NCBI GenBank assembly: GCA_002779605.1
Contig: PEWE01000010.1
Location: 33,085-97,084 of the forward strand
Length of the DNA: 64,000 nucleotides
Source of the DNA: Zetaproteobacteria bacterium CG06_land_8_20_14_3_00_59_53
GTDB taxonomy: Bacteria; Pseudomonadota; Zetaproteobacteria; Mariprofundales; Mariprofundaceae
Reading direction: 5' to 3'
The notes beneath the pieces are model-generated. The model had not been told where the DNA came from and did not search any database. It worked only from the letters and a program-made list of their open reading frames with translations. The translations under genes were made by a program, and so were the position numbers. Of this stretch, positions 12,099 to 21,483 are shown piece after piece. Every line of letters begins with the position of its first letter. The first letter of the stretch is position 1.

Positions 12099-13337
12099 AT
12101 GTCTTCACTCAGTGCCCATCAGTCAGCTTCCAAGGTCGTTCTGGCCTATTCCGGCGGACTGGATACCTCCATCATCCTCAAATGGCTTCAGGAAACCTAC
12201 GGCTGCCAGGTGGTCACATTCACCGCAGACATCGGTCAGGGCAAAGAGGTTGAGGATGCGCGCGCCAAGGCCATCGCCGGCAAGGCAACAGGTATTTATA
12301 TCGAGGATCTTACCGAAGAATTCGTCCGCGATTATGTGTTTCCGATGTTTCGCGCCAATGCCATCTACGAGGGCGAATACCTTCTGGGAACCTCCATTGC
12401 CCGCCCGCTGATCGCCAAACGCATGATCGAGATAGCCAATCTGGAAGGCGCTGATGCGGTATCGCATGGTGCCACCGGCAAGGGTAACGATCAGGTCCGT
12501 TTCGAACTCGGTTTCTATGCCCTGAAGCCCGACGTGAAGGTGATAGCACCATGGCGTGAATGGAACATGGTCAGCCGTGAAGACATGTTGCGCTTTGCCG
12601 AAAAGCACGGCATTCCGGTTGAGCGCAAGCGCGAAGGATCCAAGTCGCCTTACTCGATGGATGCCAACCTGCTGCACATCTCCTACGAGGGCTACGATCT
12701 GGAAAATCCGTGGTGCGAGCCGTCCGATGATATGTGGCGCTGGAGCGTCTCGCCGGAGAACGCCCCGAACGAGCCGGAATACATCGAGCTTGCCTACAAG
12801 GGCGGCGATATCATGGCCATCAACGGCGTGCAGATGACCCCCGCGCAGATACTAACCGAGCTTAACCGCATCGGCGGCAAACACGGCGTCGGCCGCATCG
12901 ACATCGTGGAAAACCGCTTCGTCGGCATGAAGTCGCGCGGCTGCTACGAAACCCCGGGCGGCACCATCATGCTCAAGGCGCACCGCGCCATCGAATCCAT
13001 CACCGTGGACCGTGAAGTCGCTCACCTGAAGGACGAGTTGATGCCGCGTTATGCCAAGCTGGTGTATAACGGTTTCTGGTTCGCCCCCGAGCGCATCATG
13101 CTGCAGAAGATGATCGATGCCTCACAGGCCACCGTGAACGGCGATGTGCGCGTCAAGCTGTACAAGGGCAGCGTGTCCGTGGTCGGCCGCCGTTCGGCCG
13201 AGTCGCTGTTCGACGAACGCCTGTGCACCTTCGAGGACGACAAGGGCGCCTATGACCAGAAGGACGCCGGCGGCTTCATCAAGCTCAATGCCCTTCGCCT
13301 GCGCATGGAAGCCTTCGCCGGCCGCAAGTTCGATTAG
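12099..13337 (+). CDS. argG: Argininosuccinate synthase
   Basis: [23 protein letters not shown]; start at [12 protein letters not shown]. Confidence 0.96.
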   Translation: MSSLSAHQSASKVVLAYSGGLDTSIILKWLQETYGCQVVTFTADIGQGKEVEDARAKAIAGKATGIYIEDLTEEFVRDYVFPMFRANAIYEGEYLLGTSIARPLIAKRMIEIANLEGADAVSHGATGKGNDQVRFELGFYALKPDVKVIAPWREWNMVSREDMLRFAEKHGIPVERKREGSKSPYSMDANLLHISYEGYDLENPWCEPSDDMWRWSVSPENAPNEPEYIELAYKGGDIMAINGVQMTPAQILTELNRIGGKHGVGRIDIVENRFVGMKSRGCYETPGGTIMLKAHRAIESITVDREVAHLKDELMPRYAKLVYNGFWFAPERIMLQKMIDASQATVNGDVRVKLYKGSVSVVGRRSAESLFDERLCTFEDDKGAYDQKDAGGFIKLNALRLRMEAFAGRKFD

Positions 13338-13367
13338 TATCCGGCAATAAAAGAAAACGGAGATAAC

Positions 13368-13943
13368 ATGAGTTACTACGATACCCCCACCAAACTGCTG
13401 CACAAGGGCATGGCCCTGACGGTCAGCGTGCAGATCGTGCTGAGCTTTTTCATGCAGTATCCGAAGCCGAACGTGACCCGCGACCCGCTGGCCCTTCAAC
13501 TGTTCGAAGCCCACGAATGGGTCGGTATCGCTGCCGCCCTGATCGTTATCGCACATGTCGTGTACAGCCTGATCAGCACCGGCAATGCATCGTGGCGCAC
13601 ACTGTTCCCGTGGCTGACCGGTGCAGGCTGCTGCAAGCTGCTCGGCGAGCTCAAGCAGGTTGGCAGCTGGTTCAGCAAGGGGCTGCCGCATCCGGATGAG
13701 CAGCACACGCTGGCCTCGACCATCCATGGCGCGGGCCTGCTACTGGTGCTTTTCCAGGGCCTGACCGGCGGCTGCCTGTTCCTCGGCATGGGAGAAAACG
13801 GCGCGATGAGCGCCGGCATCAAGGAGGTGAAGGAAATGCACGAGGTCGCCGGCATGCTGATCATCGCCTATCTGGTATTGCATGTGGCTGCCGCCATCTG
13901 GCACCAGAAGCAGGGCCACGACGTCATTAGCCGCATCAAGTAG
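13368..13943 (+). CDS. Cytochrome b561-like membrane protein
   Basis: Four hydrophobic segments with conserved His (LLHKGM, EAHEWVG, IHGAGL, MHEVAGM, LHVAAAIWHQ). Confidence 0.7.
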   Translation: MSYYDTPTKLLHKGMALTVSVQIVLSFFMQYPKPNVTRDPLALQLFEAHEWVGIAAALIVIAHVVYSLISTGNASWRTLFPWLTGAGCCKLLGELKQVGSWFSKGLPHPDEQHTLASTIHGAGLLLVLFQGLTGGCLFLGMGENGAMSAGIKEVKEMHEVAGMLIIAYLVLHVAAAIWHQKQGHDVISRIK

Positions 13944-13966
13944 ACAAGGCTGCACGGAATATACAA

Positions 13967-13996
13967 AACCCCGGCCCGAGCCGGGATTTTGTTTTT
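13967..13996 (+). terminator. Rho-independent terminator
   Basis: CCCCGGCCCGAGCCGGGATTTTGTTTTT. Confidence 0.7.
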
Positions 13997-14030
13997 CATC
14001 GTCCCGGCAACTACACTTGGCGCAGTGTCC

Positions 14031-14702
14031 ATGCCGGGCACAGGGGAGACCATCGTGATATATCCGCAAGCCATCCGTATCCTGCATTCCCTGCTCGCAC
14101 TGAGCATGCTGGCGCAACTGGCTGTCGGCGAACTGATGGATGTTCCGGGAGCTGCCGGCGAACCGGAGGAAGCCCGGCTCGGCATCGTGCCGGCTGCCTA
14201 TGCGCATGCCGGGCATGCCGATGTCATCGTGCCGGTCACCGCGGGCTTCGAGGCGCATGAATGTCTCGGCCTTGTCATTGCCGGCCTGCTTCTGGCCCGT
14301 CTGTTGCTGGCCTTCTCCTCCCTCCCCGAGACCGGCTGGCGCAATCTTTTCCCGTGGCTGTCCGCATCCGGACGCGCCGCCCTGCTGGCGGAAGCCGGGG
14401 CACAGGCCGGCGGCTGGATGAGGGGCAGGCTTGCTCCGCCCGAGGAAGGGGAAACCGTGGCCAGGTCGGTGCACGGCCTGATGCTGCTGACAGCACTGGG
14501 CATCGCCGCTGCCGGCGTGGTGCTGTTTTTCGGCTGGAACGAGCATGGTCATCAGACTGCCTTGATCGAAGCGGTCGGCGAGGTCCATGAAACACTGGTC
14601 GGCCTGTTCGAGGCCCTGCTCGCAGCCCACATCCTTGCCGTGATCCTGCACCAGATGCAGGGACACAATATTCTGACGCGCATCCGACCCGGAAAGGCAT
14701 GA
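14031..14702 (+). CDS. Second cytochrome b561-like membrane protein
   Basis: His-containing TM segments (AIRILHSLLALSML, GFEAHECLGLV, SVHGLMLL, EVHETLVGLFEALLAAHILAVILHQMQGH); start uncertain. Confidence 0.6.
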   Translation: MPGTGETIVIYPQAIRILHSLLALSMLAQLAVGELMDVPGAAGEPEEARLGIVPAAYAHAGHADVIVPVTAGFEAHECLGLVIAGLLLARLLLAFSSLPETGWRNLFPWLSASGRAALLAEAGAQAGGWMRGRLAPPEEGETVARSVHGLMLLTALGIAAAGVVLFFGWNEHGHQTALIEAVGEVHETLVGLFEALLAAHILAVILHQMQGHNILTRIRPGKA

Positions 14703-15040
14703 GCAATCAGGCCGCTACAGCATTCAAGGCACTGGGCGATCCGGTTCGCCTGAGACTGTTTTATCTGCTCAGCCGGTATGCCGAACTCTGCGTCTGTCAC
14801 CTGACGGATGCACTGCAACTGCCGCAAAGCACGGTTTCCAGACATCTGGGTTCACTGCGCCATGCCGGCTTGGTTGCGACAAGGCGTGACGGCAAATGGA
14901 TGTATTATCGTTTGAGCGGCGAGCTGGCTGCATCGCTTGCAGCCATCATCGGGCCGGTCGCCGATGCAACGCAGCAGAGCGATTTACGGCAACTGGATGA
15001 AATCCTGCAAGGCCTGAACCAACCCTGCATATCGAGCTGA
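14699..15040 (+). CDS. arsR: ArsR-family metalloregulator
   Basis: YAELCVCHLTDALQLPQSTVSRHLGSLRHAGLV - ELCVC-type As(III)-sensing motif plus winged HTH; overlaps the upstream gene by 4 nt. Confidence 0.88.
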   Translation: MSNQAATAFKALGDPVRLRLFYLLSRYAELCVCHLTDALQLPQSTVSRHLGSLRHAGLVATRRDGKWMYYRLSGELAASLAAIIGPVADATQQSDLRQLDEILQGLNQPCISS

Positions 15041-15067
15041 CCCTCCCCGTTCAGGAAAGGCGACGAA

Positions 15068-15628
15068 TCATTTGATTGTCAGATGGTCGAGCGCGAACAG
15101 CATGGAGCCGCCGATCATGACAACCATCAGCACCGGCATGGCAAGCACAGCCACCGCGCGGCCGCCGCTGATACGGCAATGCGCACTCAGCCCCAGCCAC
15201 AGCAGAAACATGCTCCACAGGAATGCCACGATACCGCCCCATGACAGGCCGACAAACATCATCGGTGCAAAGGCATAAGCGGAAAGCTGAAAGGCATTGG
15301 CAGTCGACAGCCGGCTTGCACTGAGCGTTCTCACGCCCCAGCTGATCAAGCCGGAAACCATCCACATGCCGATCAGAATCGCGCCCCAGGTGAAGGGCAG
15401 CATGAACAGCATACCCAGGCTGTAAGCGGGAACGGCGAGGAAGGTCAGGATGAAAATAATAATGGAGGCAAAGAACAGGCTGCTCCCGTAAAACACAGCG
15501 TACGGCATGCCGGCGAAGAATTCACGGGGCCTTGTGACCAGGTCCTTCAGAGCGGCGATAAAGGAGCCCGCCGGGCGGTTCTTCTCGAAATAAGTGATAT
15601 CGTTGTCGTTCATCTCTGTGGCGCTCAT
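15068..15628 (-). CDS. Yip1-type multi-spanning membrane protein
   Basis: Hydrophobic TM segments after a short polar N-term (ALKDLVTRPREFFAGMP...). Confidence 0.6.
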   Translation of the reverse strand: MSATEMNDNDITYFEKNRPAGSFIAALKDLVTRPREFFAGMPYAVFYGSSLFFASIIIFILTFLAVPAYSLGMLFMLPFTWGAILIGMWMVSGLISWGVRTLSASRLSTANAFQLSAYAFAPMMFVGLSWGGIVAFLWSMFLLWLGLSAHCRISGGRAVAVLAMPVLMVVMIGGSMLFALDHLTIK

Positions 15629-15705
15629 AGCAATATCTCCGTATATAAGGGAGGCGAAGCATGGCGTGTTGAGCAGGGTATGCAAGCGCACACAGTACGC
15701 CTGAA

Positions 15706-16125
15706 TCAGCTGCGGAGCGCGCGCTTTGCCAGATTCATACGGGCGATGGCCATTTCAAGCTCGACCATAGCCTTGTCCAGCTCATCCAGCGTGGCATGCC
15801 TGAAGTGTTCGCGCGCCTGCCTGAGGATCTTCCTCGCCTTGTCGGCATCGACCTCAGCGGCGCGCTCGTAGGCATCGGCCAGAATGGTCACCGAATCCGC
15901 CTGCACCTCCAGATAGCCGCCGCTGATCAGCATCATGTATTGCCTGCCCTGAGGATAGTTCTTCTGCGCCGGAGAATAGATACGCAGCAAGCCGGGACGC
16001 AGGACACCCAGCAGCGGCGCATGCCCGGGCATGATCTTCAATTCCCCGTTCGTAGTCACGGTGACCACGGCCAGCGCCTCGCCAAGGAACAACTCTTCTT
16101 CGATGGATGCAACACGTACCTTCAT
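15706..16125 (-). CDS. atpC: F1F0 ATP synthase epsilon subunit (orphan)
   Basis: MKVRVASIEEELFLGEALAVVTVTTNGELKIMPGHAPLL plus helical C-term; no other atp gene in window. Confidence 0.88.
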   Translation of the reverse strand: MKVRVASIEEELFLGEALAVVTVTTNGELKIMPGHAPLLGVLRPGLLRIYSPAQKNYPQGRQYMMLISGGYLEVQADSVTILADAYERAAEVDADKARKILRQAREHFRHATLDELDKAMVELEMAIARMNLAKRALRS

Positions 16126-16182
16126 GGGACTCGGACTCTGGTATTTTGGGGCTTAAATGCAACGAACCAGATATCGGCATTT

Positions 16183-16203
16183 ACATATCCGCATGTCCGG
16201 ATA
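16183..16203. promoter_or_regulatory. Candidate ArsR operator upstream of ACR3
   Basis: ACATATCCGCATGTCCGGATA containing TATCCG-N6-CGGATA; its ACATATCCGCAT core recurs at 17269-17280. Confidence 0.4.
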
Positions 16204-16207
16204 CATT

Positions 16208-17263
16208 ATGCCCATGCCCGAACAGCGTACAGCACGTCAATCCATGGGGCTTTTTGCCCGCTATCTCACACTCTGGGTTTTACTGTGCATCCTCGCAGGC
16301 ATCGGGCTCGGTGCAGGATTACCGGGCGTATTCCAAACCCTTGGAAGAGCGGAGCTGGCGCACATCAACCTTCCTGTGGCCGCTCTGATCTGGGCGATGA
16401 TCCTGCCGATGCTGCTCAAGATCGATTATTCGGCACTACACGAGGGCTGGCATCAGCGTCGCGGCATCGGCGTCACCCTGGCCATCAACTGGCTGGTCAA
16501 ACCCTTCTCGATGGCACTGCTCGGTTATGTCTTCCTGCGGGTACTGTTCGCCGACTGGCTTGATCCCGGCAAGATCGATGCCTACATCGCCGGCCTGATC
16601 CTGCTCGCCGCCGCCCCCTGCACTGCCATGGTCTTCGTCTGGTCCCGGCTGGTCGGAGGGCATGCGCAGTTCACCCTCACCCAGGTGGCACTGAACGATA
16701 TCATCATGATCTTCGCCTTTGCCCCCATCGTCGGCCTGCTGCTGGGCATGGCCTCGATTATCGTGCCCTGGGATACGCTGTTCCTTTCGGTGCTATTGTA
16801 TATCGTCATCCCGGTACTGCTGGCCTACATCGGGCGGCGAATGCTACTTACCCAGGGGTGGCTGGATGCCGTACTGCGCATGATGGATCCCGTTTCGATG
16901 GGCGCGCTGTTGCTAACCGTGGTGCTGCTGTTCGGCTTTCAGGGCGGGCAGATTCTGGACCAGCCGCTGGTGATTCTGCTGCTGGCCATTCCGATTACCC
17001 TTCAGGTTTACTTCAATTCCATGCTGACCTACTGGCTGAACCGCAGGCTCGGCGTGGTACATGCCGTGGCCGGACCGTCGGCCCTGATCGGCGCATCCAA
17101 TTTCTTCGAGCTGGCCGTGGCTGCCGCCATCGCCCTGTTCGGTTTCGAATCGGGGGCGGCACTTGCCACCGTGGTCGGCGTGCTGGTCGAGGTGCCGGTG
17201 ATGCTGTCGGTGGTCGGCATCGTCAACAGCACCAGGCAATGGTACGAGTCTGGGCTGTCATGA
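16208..17263 (+). CDS. ACR3-family arsenite efflux permease
   Basis: Multi-[43 protein letters not shown] typical of ACR3; start uncertain (16157-16214). Confidence 0.88.
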   Translation: MPMPEQRTARQSMGLFARYLTLWVLLCILAGIGLGAGLPGVFQTLGRAELAHINLPVAALIWAMILPMLLKIDYSALHEGWHQRRGIGVTLAINWLVKPFSMALLGYVFLRVLFADWLDPGKIDAYIAGLILLAAAPCTAMVFVWSRLVGGHAQFTLTQVALNDIIMIFAFAPIVGLLLGMASIIVPWDTLFLSVLLYIVIPVLLAYIGRRMLLTQGWLDAVLRMMDPVSMGALLLTVVLLFGFQGGQILDQPLVILLLAIPITLQVYFNSMLTYWLNRRLGVVHAVAGPSALIGASNFFELAVAAAIALFGFESGAALATVVGVLVEVPVMLSVVGIVNSTRQWYESGLS

Positions 17264-17268
17264 TGATG

Positions 17269-17282
17269 ACATATCCGCATAT
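17269..17282. promoter_or_regulatory. Candidate second ArsR operator
   Basis: ACATATCCGCATAT between ACR3 and GAPDH; shares a 12-mer with the site at 16183. Confidence 0.35.
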
Positions 17283-17327
17283 GAGAATGTATCTACCGGG
17301 CGCATGGTCGCCATCACGGAGGACGAC

Positions 17328-18341
17328 ATGACAAAGCGCGTGGGCATCAATGGCTTCGGACGCATGGGACGATTGGGTTTGCGCGCCGGTTGGGCGATGC
17401 CCGAGTTCGATATCGTGCAGATCAACGAAACCGCCTGCGATGCCTCGGGTTCTGCCCACCTGCTGAGCTTCGATTCCGTGCATGGCCGATGGGCTCCCGC
17501 AAGCGACCCGGATATATGCAGTGGTGCGGCGGATCGCATGCGCATCGGCGGCAACGAACTCGGCTACAGCTCGAACGCAGCCATTGCCGATACCGACTGG
17601 TCGGACTGCGACATCGTCATCGAAGCCAGCGGCAAGTTCCGCAAACCGGAACAGCTGCAGAACTATTTTTCCCAAGGCGTGAAGAAGGTGATCGTCGCAG
17701 CTCCGGTGTCCGGTGCGCTGAACATCGTCTACGGCATCAACGACCACCTATACGAACCGGATACCCACCATCTTCTGTCTGCAGCCTCCTGCACTACCAA
17801 CTGCCTGGCCCCGGTGGTCAAGGTGATGCACGAATCGGTCGGCATCCGGCACGGCTGCATGACCACCATCCACGACACCACCAACACGCAAACCATCGTA
17901 GACAAGGGACACAAGGACCTGCGCCGGGCGCGTGCTGCAGGCCAGTCGCTGATTCCGACCACGACAGGTTCGGCCAAGGCCATCACAGCAATCTTTCCGG
18001 AACTGGAAGGAAAGCTCAACGGGTTGGCCGTGCGCGTGCCGCTGCTCAATGCCTCGCTGACCGACCTTGTGTTTGAGGCCAAACGGAAAACCAGCGTGGA
18101 TGAGATCAACGCACTGTTCAGGGGGGCGGCCGAAGGTGTCCTGGCAGGGATTCTGGGATATGAGGAGCGTCCGTTGGTTTCGGTGGATTATGTGAACGAC
18201 CCGCGCTCCTCGATCATTGATGCCCCGTCCACCATGGTCATCGACGGCACACAGGTGAAAGTGTTGGCCTGGTACGACAACGAATGGGGCTACGTGAATC
18301 GCATGATGCAGTTGACGCAGAAGGTGGCGACATCGCTGTAG
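17328..18341 (+). CDS. ArsJ-associated glyceraldehyde-3-phosphate dehydrogenase
   Basis: [33 protein letters not shown]; directly followed by arsJ. Confidence 0.9.
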   Translation: MTKRVGINGFGRMGRLGLRAGWAMPEFDIVQINETACDASGSAHLLSFDSVHGRWAPASDPDICSGAADRMRIGGNELGYSSNAAIADTDWSDCDIVIEASGKFRKPEQLQNYFSQGVKKVIVAAPVSGALNIVYGINDHLYEPDTHHLLSAASCTTNCLAPVVKVMHESVGIRHGCMTTIHDTTNTQTIVDKGHKDLRRARAAGQSLIPTTTGSAKAITAIFPELEGKLNGLAVRVPLLNASLTDLVFEAKRKTSVDEINALFRGAAEGVLAGILGYEERPLVSVDYVNDPRSSIIDAPSTMVIDGTQVKVLAWYDNEWGYVNRMMQLTQKVATSL

Positions 18342-18342
18342 T

Positions 18343-19542
18343 ATGGAACAGGGTATCCGCAACTATCTGACGGTCACCGGCGGCTACTGGGCTTTCACGC
18401 TGACAGACGGTGCCATCCGCATGCTGGTGGTGCTGTATTTCCATCAACTCGGCTACAGCCCGCTGGCTATCGCCATGCTTTTTCTGTTCTACGAATTCTT
18501 CGGCATTGTTACCAATCTGTTTGGCGGCTGGCTGGGTGCGCGTATCGGCCTGAACCTGTGCATGAATATCGGCATGGGCTTGCAGATCGCCGCGCTGATG
18601 ATGCTGACCGTACCGGATGCCTGGTTGTCCGTGCCCTATGTGATGGCGGCACAGGCGCTTTCCGGCATCGCCAAGGATCTCAACAAGATGAGTGCGAAAG
18701 CCGGCGTTAAACTGTTCCTGCCCGAGCATGGTGATGCCCGGCTGTTCCACTGGGTGGCCGTGCTCACCGGTTCGAAGAATGCGCTGAAAGGAGCGGGCTT
18801 CTTCGCAGGTGGCGCGCTGCTGGCGTGGCTGGGCTTCAGGGGCGCGCTGCTTGCACTGGCAGGTATGCTGGCGCTGGCTCTGCTGGCGACCTGGCTGCTG
18901 CTACCGGCCGGGTTGGGAAAAACCGGGGAGAAGGCCAGATTCTCCGGCCTGTTTTCCAAATCCCCTGCGGTGAACCGGCTTTCCGCAGCCCGGTTTTTTC
19001 TGTTCGGGGCAAGGGATGTGTGGTTCGTGGTCGCCCTGCCGGTATTCCTCGCCGCAGAACTCGACTGGAGCTTCACCGCCGTCGGCGCCTTCTTCGCCCT
19101 GTGGGTGATCGGCTACGGCATGGTGCAGGCGATAACGCCGTCACTGCTCGGTTCTGACCCTGCGGGCTTTATGCGCAACCCGGCACTGTGGGCATTTGGA
19201 CTCGCGGCCATTCCGGTGCTGCTTGCAGGCGGGCTTGGCTTGTCACTTGATGCTGAAATCCTTGTGGTGGCCGGGCTCGCGGTCTTCGGTACGGTGTTCG
19301 CCGTCAATTCGGCGCTGCATTCGTTCCTGATCGTTGCCTGGTCGGACCGCGAACAGGTATCGATGAACGTCGGCTTCTATTACATGGCCAATGCCGGCGG
19401 CCGGCTGGCTGGCACTGTGCTTTCGGGACTGGTCTATCAGAGCGCCGGACTGACCGGATGCCTGTGGTGTTCAGCAGCCTTCATACTGGCCGCAGGCCTT
19501 ATCTCCCTGTCGCTCCCCAGGCAAACCACCATCGCCCCCTAG
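18343..19542 (+). CDS. arsJ: Organoarsenical efflux MFS transporter ArsJ
   Basis: NYLTVTGGYWAFTLTDGAIRMLVVLYFHQLGYSPLAIAMLFLFYEFFGIVTNLFGGWLGARIGLN. Confidence 0.9.
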   Translation: MEQGIRNYLTVTGGYWAFTLTDGAIRMLVVLYFHQLGYSPLAIAMLFLFYEFFGIVTNLFGGWLGARIGLNLCMNIGMGLQIAALMMLTVPDAWLSVPYVMAAQALSGIAKDLNKMSAKAGVKLFLPEHGDARLFHWVAVLTGSKNALKGAGFFAGGALLAWLGFRGALLALAGMLALALLATWLLLPAGLGKTGEKARFSGLFSKSPAVNRLSAARFFLFGARDVWFVVALPVFLAAELDWSFTAVGAFFALWVIGYGMVQAITPSLLGSDPAGFMRNPALWAFGLAAIPVLLAGGLGLSLDAEILVVAGLAVFGTVFAVNSALHSFLIVAWSDREQVSMNVGFYYMANAGGRLAGTVLSGLVYQSAGLTGCLWCSAAFILAAGLISLSLPRQTTIAP

Positions 19543-19550
19543 TCGCCCGG

Positions 19551-20699
19551 CTACAGGTCTATGTGCGCTGTGTCTGCGTGAACTGATGGCGGCGTATTGC
19601 GGGCGATCCACGCCAGTGCTTTTTCAGCCTCGCGGCGATAAGTCGTCAGCTTGCCGCCGTACACAGCCAGATAGGCCGGGCTCCTTGCATCATCGGGTAG
19701 CATCACTGTCTCGCGACTGGCACCAAAGACACCGCCTGAGGCTGGAAGTACGCGTACCCCGCAGAAGGTTTGCAAAATGTCCTTTTCACTGCACGGGGAT
19801 CCGGGGAAATAGCGGTTGTAGGTGGCAAGGATGGTCGCCACCTCATCAGGGGTCGGTGCAGGTTTCCGCGGCATCGCGGCAAGCTCTGTTTCAGTGGTTC
19901 CGGCCAGCATTCGGCCGTTCCAAGGGCGGAAAAACATCACCCGGCCATCGTCTGATTCGGTGTAGATGAACGTCGGGCAGGGACGGTCGAGCAGCAGGTG
20001 CGAGCCCTGCACAAGGCGTATATCCAGTTCAGGCGGCGCAGGCTTGATACAAGCACTAACCTGATGCATCCACGGACCAGCCGCATTGATCAGCATGCGC
20101 GTCGTCAACTCCCTGCCGTCATCCAGCCGGACCCTCCAGAAATTCCCGTCGTATGTCGCAGCTGCCAGTCCGCAGCCCTCGATCACCCGGCAGCCCATGC
20201 TGCGCGCGGAATCCAGCACTGCGCGGGTCAGGGCGGCATCGTCGGTGGCGGCATCCTGATAGGCGAGCACCGCTTGAAGGCCGTCACAGCTCAAGCCCGG
20301 CAGCAGCTCCTGCCACTGGCTTTCGGGAACTCGCCGAAAGCGCGACCTGCCAAGCGAGAGCAGCCAGTAGAGCAAAAGACCGCAAGCGATGAACCACCAC
20401 GGCCTGCGGCTACCGGCATACACCGGAATATAAAACCATTCGCGGCTGACCAGCGCGGGTGCGACCTTCAACAGGGTTTCGCGCTCGCTCAGAGCCTCAT
20501 ACACCAGCCGGAGATTGGCCTGCTCCAGATAGCGCAGACCGCCGTGGATCAACTTGGTGGACTGGCTGCTGGTACCCGAAGCAATGCTGTATTGCTCTAC
20601 GAGCACAACCGTGTATCCGCTGGCAGCGGCGGCTTGCGCGATGCCGCAGCCATAAATGCCACCGCCGATAATCAACAGATCGGGATTCGATTCAGCCAA
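19551..20699 (-). CDS. FAD-dependent glycerol-3-phosphate dehydrogenase-like oxidoreductase
   Basis: LLIIGGGIYGCGIAQAAAASGYTVVLVEQ...GTSSQSTKLIHGGLRYLEQ. Confidence 0.82.
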   Translation of the reverse strand: MAESNPDLLIIGGGIYGCGIAQAAAASGYTVVLVEQYSIASGTSSQSTKLIHGGLRYLEQANLRLVYEALSERETLLKVAPALVSREWFYIPVYAGSRRPWWFIACGLLLYWLLSLGRSRFRRVPESQWQELLPGLSCDGLQAVLAYQDAATDDAALTRAVLDSARSMGCRVIEGCGLAAATYDGNFWRVRLDDGRELTTRMLINAAGPWMHQVSACIKPAPPELDIRLVQGSHLLLDRPCPTFIYTESDDGRVMFFRPWNGRMLAGTTETELAAMPRKPAPTPDEVATILATYNRYFPGSPCSEKDILQTFCGVRVLPASGGVFGASRETVMLPDDARSPAYLAVYGGKLTTYRREAEKALAWIARNTPPSVHADTAHIDL

Positions 20700-21381
20700 T
20701 CTCGCTCACCATCCCGGAAAAATAATTGGTTTCGATCATATCCGCACCAGCTGCCCTCAGGGCTACAACCGTGGCCGCATCGTTTACCGTGTAAAGCGCG
20801 ACCTTGCTGCCACGGGACTGCCATCGCGCCATCGCATCGATCCTCTGCCAGGGCATGAATATGTACGGCATCGTGGCTTGAGGCTCCCGCACACCTTCAG
20901 CAACCCATCCGACCGGGCAGGGCATGATCGCAGCGCAGGCATCCATCAGCGATGCGGACATCCCGATGGCGACAACGCGAGGCAACAGATCATCGGGCAG
21001 CAGGGCCGTGATCCGGCGGGCGATCGAGTCGTCGGCCAGCCGCCGTCGAACCGGGGATTTGATCTCGATGAACAGGGTCAGCGGCGGCACGGTGCGCAGC
21101 CAGAGCAGCAAGTCCGGCAGGCTGGATAGCTCGAAATACGGACGACATATGCGACGCAGCTCATTCGCCGTCATCTCCGATACCCGGACATCCAATCCGC
21201 ATAGTCGCTTCAGAAGGTTGTCGTGAATTACCAGCGGCACCAGATCGCGGCTAAACTGGATATCGCATTCGGCAAAGCGTGCTCCCGCTGCTGCGGCCGC
21301 AGCAAAGCCCTCCAGCGTATTCTCCACGCCACCGCATCGATCACCGCGATGCGCCACAAGAAAGGAGTTTGTCTGCTTCAT
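20692..21381 (-). CDS. Glycerophosphodiester phosphodiesterase
   Basis: VAHRGDRCGGVENTLEGFAAAAAAGARFAECDIQFSRDLVPLVIHD. Confidence 0.85.
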   Translation of the reverse strand: MKQTNSFLVAHRGDRCGGVENTLEGFAAAAAAGARFAECDIQFSRDLVPLVIHDNLLKRLCGLDVRVSEMTANELRRICRPYFELSSLPDLLLWLRTVPPLTLFIEIKSPVRRRLADDSIARRITALLPDDLLPRVVAIGMSASLMDACAAIMPCPVGWVAEGVREPQATMPYIFMPWQRIDAMARWQSRGSKVALYTVNDAATVVALRAAGADMIETNYFSGMVSEIG

Positions 21382-21483
21382 GCCAATCAGTCTGCGGTAG
21401 TGCAGCAGGCGGCGCAATGCCGTGGATATGTTGCAATGCGCCGCCGCCATGTGTCAGGCTGGACATACAACAGGGAGGGGGGG

